NCBI GenBank assembly: GCA_029783825.1
Contig: JAREIK010018613.1
Span: 1-64,000 of the forward strand
Origin: Sapria himalayana
Taxonomy: Eukaryota; Streptophyta; Magnoliopsida; Malpighiales; Rafflesiaceae
Direction of reading: 5' to 3'
DNA: 64,000 bases
Part shown: positions 1-10,934 of the stretch, piece by piece
Layout: every line of letters begins with the position of its first letter
Numbering within the stretch: position 1 is the stretch's first letter
Program-made: the position numbers and the translations under genes
The notes under the pieces: model-generated
Told to the model about the DNA's origin: nothing
The model's input: the letters and a program-made list of their open reading frames with translations, nothing else
Database searches by the model: none

Positions 1-1016
1 GTTATATCAGTAAACTCCTAATTTAAATAATTTAAATAAAAAAATATGCGACACATATAAATTTAAATAATTTATTTTTAATAAAAAAAATATAACTCTT
101 TTAAAAGAAGTATAAAGAAGTATTATTAAAAATTAAAAATTATTATCAATTAATATATTTAATTTAATTTGAATTAATTTGGGTTTTGTAAATATTTTTT
201 AATTAATATCTATCTTTTTATGAAAGTTTATTAATTTAATTTTTGATCATTATTATAATATCTATCAATAAAATTGTATATATTTATTTTATATGATAGA
301 GACTTATTAAAATTATTATAACTTAATATTGTATACAAATTTCAAAAAATTTTAAATATTATTAAATTTTCAAAGGTTATAACAATTGAAAATCACAAAA
401 AATTACAATTTAAATATTATTATATTTACGAAGGTTATAAGCCTTTGGAATTATTAAAAAATAATAAACTATATTTTATGTTATTTTATTTTGTAAATAA
501 AACCTATAAAACACTAAATGCATACACAGTTATATCAGTAAACTCCTAAACCCCATAATGCCTAAATATATAAATCATTAAACGCAATATACTAGTTAAT
601 AATTAATAAATTAATTTTTATTTCAATTTATTATAATTTTAAATATTCATTTTAATTATTATTTTTTTATTTTATATAAATATAATTAAAAAATAAACTA
701 TGAGTTATATAAATATAATTTATTTAAATTATATTTTAATCAAAAAATATAGATAAACTTTTTAAAATAAAAAAAAATTCAAATCAAAAATTATTATATA
801 GTAATATAAATTGCTTTGCTTCTTAATCATTTTATGTTTTGTAATTATATTATAATTGATATCTATCTTATTAATAATAGATTATTAATTTATTTTTTGA
901 CCATTATTAGAATATTTATCACTAAAATTATTTATGTTGAATTTATATGATACATAAATATAATGATTATTATAACTAAATATTGAATTCACTTTTGAAA
1001 AAAACTTAAAATTAAT

Positions 1017-1044
1017 ATTTTCAAAGGTTATAACCTTTGAAAAT
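1017..1044. repeat. 28-bp perfect palindrome of the satellite monomer
   Basis: Perfect dyad, half-site ATTTTCAAAGGTTA followed directly by its reverse complement. It lies about 50-60 bp before the next octamer tract. This is one of ten perfect copies I verified base by base; most other monomers carry it with one to four changes. Confidence 0.9.
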
Positions 1045-1749
1045 ATAAAAAATAATAAAAATAAATCTTTTGTTATTTTATTTTTAAATAAAACCTATAA
1101 ACCACAAAATGCATACACAATTAAATAGGTAAACACATAAACCCCGTAATACCTAAATACATAAACCATTAAATTGCTATATAATATATAATAATTAATA
1201 AATCTAATTTTAATTTCAATTTATTATAGGTTTAAATATTCATTTTAATTATTTATTAATTTATCTTTATAGATATATTTATTATAAAATAAATTATGAG
1301 TGCGACAAATATAAATTAAATAATTTATTTTTAATCAAAAAAAATATATACGCTTATAAAAGAAGTAAAAATTTAAAAATTAAAATTATTATCCAGTAAT
1401 ATATTTTACTTTAATTTTGATTCATTTTGGGTTTTGTAAATATTTTTTAATTAATATCTATCTTATTATTAGTAGATTATTAATTTAATTTTTGATCATT
1501 ATTATAATATCTATCAATAAAATTATTTTTATTGAATTTATATAATATTTAATTACTAATATTATTATAACTAAATATTGTATTTACATTTCAAAAAATT
1601 TTGAATATTATTATATTTTAAAAGATTATAACCTATGAAAATGAAAAAAAATTACAAATTTTTTTTGTTATTTTATTGATTAAATAAAACCTATAAACCA
1701 CTAAATGCCTAAAAACCTAAATCGCTAAACTCCTAAAAGACAAAACCTC

Positions 1750-2040
1750 TAATTACTTAAATCATTAAACTAGTATACATTAGTAATAAATCATAAATAT
1801 CATTTTGATTTTTATTCAGTAGAATTATAATTTATATTTTAATTAATTTTCAGTTTATTTTTATAAAATATTAAATACAAAATAAATTATTAGTAGACTG
1901 ATCTAATTTAAATTAGACCGGTATACTCTAAATAATAAATAATAAATCTCATTTTTTTAATTATAATTTTAAATATTCATTTTAATTATTTATTTGTTTA
2001 TTTTTATATAAATATTAATTAGAAAATAATTTATGATAAA
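1750..2040 (+). repeat. Beta monomer internal duplication
   Basis: The segment running from the GGTATAC module to 'aattatgag' occurs twice in tandem. The first copy (about 1780-1890) has 'gtatacattagtaataaatc' and 'tattcagtagaatta'; the second (about 1918-2035) has 'gtatactctaaataataaat' and ends 'aatttatgataaac'. This adds roughly 100-150 bp and explains the long 690-745 bp anchor spacing of this class. The same doubled arrangement is seen near 7270-7560, 10330-10600, 14590-14850, 22210-22480, 31030-31300, 37230-37510, 44760-44930, 49600-49740, 56590-56740 and 57920-58080. Confidence 0.75.
1902..1917. repeat. 16-bp palindrome of the beta-monomer insertion
   Basis: TCTAATTTAAATTAGA, a perfect dyad found only at the junction where the beta monomer carries an extra duplicated segment. 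It is followed by a second copy of the GGTATAC module. Further perfect copies lie at 10454-10469, 44780-44795 and 56597-56612, in both arms. Confidence 0.85.
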
Positions 2041-3116
2041 CTTTTTAAAATAAAAAAAATATCAAAACAAAAAATTATTGTATAGTAATATATTTTGCTT
2101 TGCTTTTGAATCATTTTAGGTTTTGTAAATATATTTTAATTGATATCTATCTTATTAATAATAGATTATTTAGTTATTTTTACATCATTATTAGAATATT
2201 TATCAATAAAAATGTTTATATTGAATTTATATGATATATAAATATAATGATTATTATAACTAAATATAGTATTCACTTTTGAAAAAAATTTTAAAATTAA
2301 TATATTTTCAAAGGTTTTAAGCTTTGAAAATGTGAAAAAATAAAAAAAAATATATTTTTTTTGTTATTCTATTATTTAAATAAAACCTATACACCACTAA
2401 ATGCCTAAGCATTTAAATCACTAAACTACAAAATCCCGATACTCCTATATAGATAATCCTTTAAATCGGTATACCCTAAATATTATTTAATAAATTTAAT
2501 TTTTATATTTTTTCATTATAATTTAAAAAATTCATTTTGATTGTTTAGTTTAGTATTTTTATATATGTATTAATTATAAAATAAATTATGAGTTAAAAAT
2601 ATAATTTATAAAAATTATTTTTCATCAAAAAATTGATAAGCTTATAAAAAGAATAAAAATTTAAAAATAAATAATTATTATTTAGTAATATATTTTGCTT
2701 TGATTTTGAATCTTTTTAGGTTTTGATATTATATTTTAAGTAATTTTAATCATATTCATAATAGATTTTTAATTTATTTCTTGATAATTATTAGAATATC
2801 TATCAATAAAATTGTTTATATTGAATTTATATGATATATAATTATTATGATTATTATAAATAAATATTGTATTCACTTTTGAAAAAAATTTAAAAATTAT
2901 TATATTTTCAAAGGTTATAATATTAAAAAATTAGAAAAAATAATAAAAATAAATTTTTTGTTATTTTATTTTTTAAATAAAACTTATAGACCATTAAATG
3001 CTTACTTACTTAAATTTGTAAGCTCATAAACCCCGAAACCCCTAAATACATTATTTAAAAATTAAATTTCGTGTGAGTCAAATATTATTTAAATAATTTA
3101 TTTTTAATCAAAAAAA

Positions 3117-3128
3117 TATAAGCTTATA
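3117..3128. repeat. TATAAGCTTATA palindrome (HindIII site in monomer)
   Basis: 12-bp perfect dyad containing AAGCTT. The same sequence is present at 4220-4231 and at the equivalent place in many other monomers of both arms, often with one change. It sits about 270 bp after the octamer tract. Confidence 0.8.
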
Positions 3129-5165
3129 AAAAGAAGGACATATTTAAAAATTAAATATTATTAAATATTAATATATTTTGATTTGATTTTGAAGCATTTT
3201 GTTTTATTTAAATATATTTTAATTAATATTTATATTATTAATAATAGTTTATTAATTTAATTTATGTTCATTATTATAATATCAATCATTAAAATTGTTT
3301 ATATTGAATTTATATGATATATAATTAGTAAGATTGATTAATTATACATAGTATTCACATTTCAAAAAATTTTAAAAATTATTTTATTTTTAAAGGTTAT
3401 AACCTTTGAAAATCAGAAAAAAACTAAAAAATAATTTTTTTAATTTTATTATATAAATAAAACCTATAAACCACTAAATACCTAAAAACATAAATTGTTA
3501 AACTCCTAAATAACAAAACTTCTAAATAATCAAACCATTAAACTGGTATACAACATATAATAAATAATAAATCTCATTTTAATGTGTATTCATTATAATT
3601 TTAAATATTCATTTTAATTATTTATTAGTTTTATTTTTTATAGAAATATTAATTACAAAATAAATAATGAGAGATACAACTATAATTTTAATAATAATTA
3701 ATTTTAATCAAAAAAAATATAAGCTTATAAGAAGAAGTAAAAATTTAAAAACAAAAAATTATTATTTAGTAATATATTTTACTTTGATTTTGAATCATTA
3801 TATATAGGTTTTGCAATTATATTTTAATTGCTATGAATCTTATTAAGAATAGTTTATAAATTTATTATTAGATCAATTTTATATTATATAACAATAAAAT
3901 TACTTATATTTAATTTAAATGACTTATAAATATTAAGATTATTATAACTAAATATAAATTTACATTTGAAAAAAAATTAAAAATTATTATATTTTCAAAG
4001 GTTAACCTTTGAAAATATAATAATAAATAATAAATCTTAAACCATTAAACCTATATATGCTAAATAATAAATAATAAATCTTATTTTTCTTTGTATTCTT
4101 GATAATTTTAAATATTCATTTTAATTTTTTTTAGTTCATTGTTATAGAAATATTAATTACAAAATAAAAAATGAGTGAGACATATATAATTTAAATAAAT
4201 TATTTTTTATGAAAAAAAATATAAGCTTATAAAAATAAACAAAATTTCGAAAATTTAAAATTTTATTTAGTAATATAATTTACTTTGATTTTGAATTATT
4301 TTGGGTTCTTGCAAATATATTTTAATTAATATATATCTTATTAATAATAGTTTATTAATTTATTTTTTGATCATCAAAATAATATATATTAATAAAATTG
4401 GTTATATTGAATTTACATCAAATATAATTTTTAAGATTATTATAACTAAGTATTGTATTCATATTTTAGAACTATTAAAAAATTATTATATTTTCAAAGG
4501 AAATAACCTTTGAAAATCACGAAAATTCACAAAAATAATTTTTTTGTTATTTAATTGATTAAATAAAACCTATAAACACCTAAATGTGCAAACATATAAA
4601 TCAATAAACTAATTAAGCCCAAAACCACAATAAAGTTAAACCATGAAATAAGTATACCCTAAATAATTAATCATAAATCTCATTTCTATTAGTATTCATT
4701 ATAATTTTAAATATACAATTTAATTATTTATTAGTTTATTTTTATAGAAATATAAATCAAAAAATAAATTAATAGTGAGACAAATATAATTTAAATAATT
4801 TATTTTTCATCAAAAAAGATATAAGCTTATCAATGGATACAAAAAATTATAAATTTATAATCAATATTTAGTAAAATATTTCACTTTAATTTTCAATCAT
4901 TTTAGGTTTTGTAAATATATTTTAAATAATATTTATCTTATTAATAATTGTTTATTAATCTTTTGTATGATCATTATTATAATATTTATCAATATATTTG
5001 TTTATATTAAATTTACATGATATATAATTATTAAGATTATCATAGCTAAATATAGTATCACATTTAAAAAAAAATTAAAAATTGTTATAGTTTCAAAGGT
5101 TATATCCTTAGAAAATGAGAACAAATAACAAAAAAAAATTTTGTTATTTTATTTTTTAAATAAAA

Positions 5166-5592
5166 CCTATAAACTACTAAATGCCTAAACACTTAAATCA
5201 GTAAATTCTTAAATCCCAAAACTCCTAAATATATAATCTTTTAAACCTATATATTTTATCTTATTAATAATAGTTTTATTTAATATTTACCTTATTAATA
5301 TATTTTACTTTGATTTTGAATCATTTTAGGTTTTTCCAATAAATTTTATTTAATATCTATCTTATTAATAATTATTTATTAATTTATTTTATTATCGTCA
5401 TCATAATATCTATAAAAAAAATTATTTATATAGAATTTACATAATATATAATTATTTAGATTATTATAACAAAATAATATTTTCACATTTTAAAAAAATT
5501 TAAAAATTATTAATTTTTCTAAGGTTATAACATTTGAAAATACGAAAAAATAAAAAAATAAATTTTTTGTTATTAGATTTTTTAAATAAAAT
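5166..5592 (+). repeat. Short iota monomer (427 bp)
   Basis: After the octamer tract the usual GGTATACC, 'cattataattttaaat' and TATAAGCTTATA blocks are missing. The tract runs through 'tatcttattaataatag' directly into 'tattttactttgattttg'. The same short version occurs at about 34090-34500 in the left arm and 52663-53082 (minus) in the right arm. The deletion therefore predates the duplication of the HOR and marks this HOR position. Confidence 0.75.
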
Positions 5593-6732
5593 CTATAAAC
5601 TACAAAATACGTAAATTCTTAATGACTAAACTTCTAAACCCCGAAGCCCATATATACATAAGCCTTTAAATTAGTATACTCTAAATAATAAATAATAAAT
5701 CTCATTTTTATTAGTAATCATTATAATTTAAAATATTCGTTTTAATTATTTATCAGTTTATTTTTATTGAAATATTAATTATAAAATAAATTATTAGTGA
5801 GAGGTATATAATTTAAATAATTTATTTTTCATCAAAAAAATATAAGATTATAAAAAGAGGCAAAATATTTTAAAATAAAATATTCTTATTTAGTAATTTA
5901 TTTTAATTTAATTTTGAATAATTTTAGATTTTCAATTATATTTTAATTTATATCATTCTAATTAATAATAGTTTATTAATTTATTTATTGATCATTATTA
6001 TAATATCTATTTATAAAATTATTTATATTGATTTAACTTTATATATAATTATCAAGATTAATATAACTAAATATTATATTCACATTTAAAAAAAATTAAA
6101 AATTATTATATTTTCAAAGGTTATAACCTTCAAAAATTAGATAAAATCACAAAAGGCATAAACACTTAAATGACTAAACTCCAAAACACATAAATACTTA
6201 AATCATTAAACAAAATATCCAGAATAATACATAATAAATCTCAATTTTATTTGTATTCATTATAATTTTAAATATTTATTTTAATTATTTATTAGTTTAT
6301 TTTTATATAATTATAAATTACAAAATAAATTATGTGGAATACAAATATAATTTAAATAATTTATATTTAATAACAAAAATATAAACTAATAAAAAAAGCA
6401 AAATATTAAAAAAAAATTATTTAGTAATATATACTTTGATTTTGAATAAATTTAGATTTCGTAAATATATTTTAAATAAAATCTATTGTATTAATAATAG
6501 TTTATTAATTTATTTATTAATCATTATTATAATATCTAGCAATGTGATTATTTATATTGAATTTAAATGACTTATATTTATTAAGATTATTATAACTAAA
6601 TATTATATTTACATTTCAAAAAAATTTAAAATTTTTTATATTTTCAAAGGTTATAACCTTCAAAAATTAGAAAAAAATAAATAAAAATAATTTTTTTTGT
6701 TATATCATTGTTTAAATAAAACTTATAGACCA

Positions 6733-6804
6733 CTAAATGCCTAAACACTTAAATCTATAAACTCCTAAACACAAAAGCCCCTAAATACTTAAAACTTAAA
6801 ACTC
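6733..6804 (+). repeat. Telomere-like octamer tract (clearest example)
   Basis: Nine consecutive 8-bp units in perfect phase: ctaaatgc, ctaaacac, ttaaatct, ataaactc, ctaaacac, aaaagccc, ctaaatac, ttaaaact, taaaactc. A comparable tract of roughly 70-100 bp opens nearly every monomer in both arms and is where the monomer classes differ most. The units resemble the plant telomere repeat CCCTAAA with one added base. Whether they descend from telomeric DNA is inference. Confidence 0.8.
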
Positions 6805-7190
6805 GTAAACCTTAAATATAATTTAAATAATTTATTTTTCATCAAAAAAATAAAAGCTTATAAAATGAAGCAAAAACTAAAAAAAATTATTATTTAGTAA
6901 TAAATTTTACTTGGATTTTGAATATTTTTAGGTTTTGCAATTATATTTTTATTTATATCTATCATATTAATAATGACATATTAATTTATTTTTTGATAAT
7001 TGATATCATATCTATCAATAAAATTGTTTATATTTAGTTTATATTATATATAATTATAATGATTCTTATTATTAAATATTGTATTCACATTTTTAAAAAA
7101 TTTTAAAATTATCACATTTTCAAAGGTTATAACCTTTGTAAATGTGAAAAAATATCAAAAATAATTTTTTTGTTATTTCATTGTTTAAAT

Positions 7191-10100
7191 AAAACCTATA
7201 AACAACAAATTGCCTAAAAACATAAATTGCTTAAGTTATAAAATAAAAAACCTTTAAATACTTAAAATATTAAACTGGTATACATTAATATTAATTCATA
7301 AATATCATTTTAATATTTATTCAGTATAATTTTAAATTTTTATTTTAATTATTTATCAATTTATTTTTATAGAAATATTAATTACAAAATAAATTAGTAG
7401 TGAGACAGATCTAATTAAATTAGTCTGGTATACCCAAAATAATATAGAATATATCTGAATATTATTTGTTTCATTATAATTTTAAATAATCATTTTAATT
7501 ATTTATTTATTTATTTTTATATAAATATTAATTAAAAAATAAATTATGAGTTAGACAAATATAATTTATTTATTAATTTATTTTATCTATCAATAAAATT
7601 GTTTATATTTAGTTGATATTATATATTATTATAATAATTATTATTACTAAATATTGTATTAACATTTTTAAAAAATTTTAAAATTATAATATTTTCAATA
7701 GGTTATAATCTTTGAAAATTTAAAAAAATATCAAAAATAATTTATCTGTTATTTCATTGTTTAAATAAAACCTATAAACCACTTATTGCCTAAATACTTA
7801 AATGAATAACTTCTAAATTTCGAAAACCCTAAATAGATATTTTTTAAATCAAATATATTCTAAATAATAAACAATAAATCCATTTTTATTTTTTTCATTA
7901 TAATTTTAAATATTCATTTTAATTATTTATTTGTTTATTTTTATATAAATTTTAATTACAAAAAAAATTATGAGTTAGACAATTATATTTTATATAAATT
8001 ATTTTTCATCAAAAAAAATATTGATAAACTTTTTAAAAGAAAAAAAGATTAAAAATAAAAAAATATTATATAATAATATAATTTGCTTTGCTCTGAATCA
8101 TTATTGATTTTGTATTTTAATTGATATCTATCTTATTAAAAATAGATTATTAATTTATTTTTTAATCTTTATTAGAATATTTATTAATAAAATTGTTTAT
8201 ATTGAATTTATATGATATTTAAATATAATGATTATTATAACTAAATATTGAATTCACTTTTGAAAAAAATTTTAACATTATTATATTTTCAAATGTTATA
8301 ACCTTTGAAAATTTGAAAAAATAAAAAAAAATATTTTTTTGATATTTCATTGTTTAAATAAAACCTATAAACCACTAAATGCCTAAACACTTAAATCAAT
8401 AACTCCTAAATCTCTAAAGCCCTAAATAATGAATAATAATCCTTTTAAACCGGTAACCCTAAATTATAAAAAATAAATTACAATATTATTTTCTTCATTA
8501 TAATTTTAAATATTCATTTTAATTATATATTTGTTTATTTTTATATAAATATTAATTACAAAATAAATTATGAGTTAGACAAATATAATGTATATAAATT
8601 ATTTTCCATTAAAATGAAAAATAATTTATTTTAAAAGAAAAAAAAATTAAAAACAACAAATTATTATATAGTAATATATTTTCCTTTCTTCTGAATCATT
8701 TTTTATAGTAATATATTTCATCTAGATATTATTATTTAGTAATATATTTTTATTTGATTTTGAATCATTATGTTATGTAAATATATTTTAATTATTATTT
8801 ATATTATTAATAATAGTTTATTAATTTAATTTATGATCATTATTTTAACATGTATCATTAAAATTGTTTATATTGAATTTATATGATATATAATTAGTAT
8901 GATTAATATAATTATATATAGTATTCACATTTCAAAAAATTTTAAAAATTATTTTATTTTCAAAGGTTATAACCTTTGAAAATCAGAAAAAATCTAAAAA
9001 AAAAATTTTTATTTTTATTATATAAATAAAAGCTATAAACCACTAAATACCTAAAAACATAAATTGATAAACTCCTAAACGACAAAACTCCTAAATAATA
9101 AAACCATTAACCCGGGATACCACATATAATAAATCATAATCTCATTTTAATTTGTATTCATTATAATTTTAAATATTCATTTTAATTATTTATTAGTTTA
9201 TTTTTTATAGAAATATTAATTACAAAATAAATAATGATTGAGACAACTATAATTTTAATAATTTATTTTTAATCAAAAAAAATATATATAAGCATATAAA
9301 AAGAACTAAAAATTTAAAACAAAAAATTATTATTTAGTAATATATTTTTCTTTGATTTTGAATCATTATATATATGTTTTGTAATTATATTTTAATTGTT
9401 ATCAATCTTATTAATAAAAGTTTATTAATTTATTATTTGATCATTTTTATAATATCAGACAATAAAATTACTTATATTCGATTTAAATGTCTTAAATTTA
9501 TTAAGATTATTATAACTAAATATTATATTTACATTTGAAAAAGATTTAAAAATTATTACATTTTCAAAGGTTATAACCTTCAAAAATGATAAAAAATCAC
9601 AAAAATAATTTTTTTATTATTTTATTAATTATATAAAACTTATAAACCATTAAATGCCTAAAAATTTAAATCTGAGACTACTAAACACCAAAATCTCCTA
9701 AATACTTAAACCATTAAACATATATAACCCAAATAATAAATAATAAATCTCATTTTTATTTGTATTCATTATAATTTTAAATATTCATTTTAATTAATTT
9801 TTAGTTTATTTTTATAGAAATTTTTATTACAAAATAAATTATGAGTGCGCCACATAATTTAAATAATTTATTTTTAATCAAAAAATATATATACGCTTTT
9901 AAAAGAAGTATAAAAGAAGTATTATTAAAAATTAAAAATTATTATCAACTAATATAATTTACTTTAATTTTGAATCAATTTTGGTTTTGTAAATATTTTT
10001 TAATTAATATCTATCTTATTATAAATATTTTATTAATTTTATTTTTGATCATTATTATAATATCTATCAATAAAATTATTTATATTTATTTTATATGATA

Positions 10101-10241
10101 TAGAATTATTAAAATTATTATAACTAAATATTATATTCACATTACAAAAATTTTTAAATATTATTATATTTTCAAAGGTTATAACCTATGAAAATGAGAC
10201 AAAATTACAAATTTTTTTGTTATTTTATTGATTAAATAAAA
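7191..10241 (+). repeat. Rearranged HOR segment: beta' nu nu' zeta eta, then alpha body
   Basis: Monomers at 7195 (beta-like, with 'gtatacattaat'), 7771 and 8364 (two nu variants, 'gaataacttctaaat' and 'caataactcctaaat'), 9033 (zeta, 'taccacatataat') and 9639 (eta). The stretch around 9840-10000 then has alpha-type body text. The order jumps from nu back to zeta, so alpha, beta, delta and epsilon are skipped and the segment looks like the product of unequal exchange. The segment around 8364-9030 matches 25564-26236 closely, including an unusual extra 'tagtaatatatttt' duplication in the body (about 8660-8750 versus 25865-25950). The same rearrangement is therefore present twice in the left arm. 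Confidence 0.65.
8956..8983. repeat. 28-bp perfect palindrome
   Basis: Same dyad (half-site ATTTTCAAAGGTTA), perfect, in the monomer preceding the zeta tract at 9033. Confidence 0.9.
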
Positions 10242-10906
10242 CCTATAAACCACTAAATGCATAAAAACCTAAATCACTAAACTCCTAAAAGACAAAACCT
10301 CTAAATTCTTAAATCATTAAAGTAGTATACATTAATAATAAATCATAATTATCATTTTAATGTTTATTCAGTATTATTTTAAATTTTTTTAATTTATTTT
10401 TAGTTTATTTTTATAGACATTTTAAAAACAAAATAAATTATTAGTAAGACAAATCTAATTTAAATTAGACCGGTATACCTAAAAATAATAAATAATAAAT
10501 CTCATTTTTTTAATTCTAATTATAAATATTCAATTTTATTATTTATTTGTTCATTTTTATATAAAAATTAATTAGAAAATAATTTATGAGTTACACAAAT
10601 ATAATTTATATAAATTATTTTTCATCAAAGAATTATAGATAAACTTTTTAAAAGAAAAAAAATTTCAAAACAAAAAATTATTGTATAGTAATATATTTTG
10701 CTTTGCTACTGAATCATTTTAGGTTTCGTAAATATATTTTAATTGATATCTATCTTATTAATAATAGATTATTAAGTTATTTTTTCATCATTATTAGAAT
10801 ATTTATCAATAAAAATGTTTATATTGAATTTATATTATATATAAATATAATGATTATTATAACTAAATATTGTATTCACTTTTGAAAAAAAATTTAAAAT
10901 TATTAT

Positions 10907-10934
10907 ATTTTCAAAGGTTATAACCTTTGAAAAT
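10907..10934. repeat. 28-bp perfect palindrome
   Basis: Same dyad, perfect, before the delta tract at 10988. Confidence 0.9.

Larger units (their letters stand above)
1094..7190 (+). repeat. HOR copy L1: alpha beta delta epsilon zeta eta theta iota kappa lambda mu
   Basis: Eleven successive monomers in the class order seen elsewhere in the window. Diagnostic text within the octamer tracts: alpha 'atgcatacacaattaaat' (1094), beta 'gacaaaacctct' (1690), delta 'atacaccactaaatgc' (2386), epsilon 'cttacttacttaaatt' (2983), zeta 'tacaacatataa' (3463), eta truncated (about 4030), theta 'acacctaaatgtgcaaac' (4569), iota (5166), kappa 'gcccatatatacataagcc' (5593), lambda 'cagaataata' (about 6150), mu 'cacaaaagcccctaaatac' (6722). 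The preceding monomer at 503 is a second alpha. The iota monomer is short, only about 427 bp to the next anchor. Classes were assigned by eye. Confidence 0.75.

Noticed and set aside
4301..4513. Small hydrophobic protein genes inside satellite monomers (also 10703-10885, 12504-12725, 27148-27333, 28332-28514, 29476-29727, and minus-strand ones in the right arm)
   Set aside because: The frames I checked start at TTG with no ATG, the composition is simply that of the A+T-rich monomer, and other monomers break the same frame. Repeat artefact.
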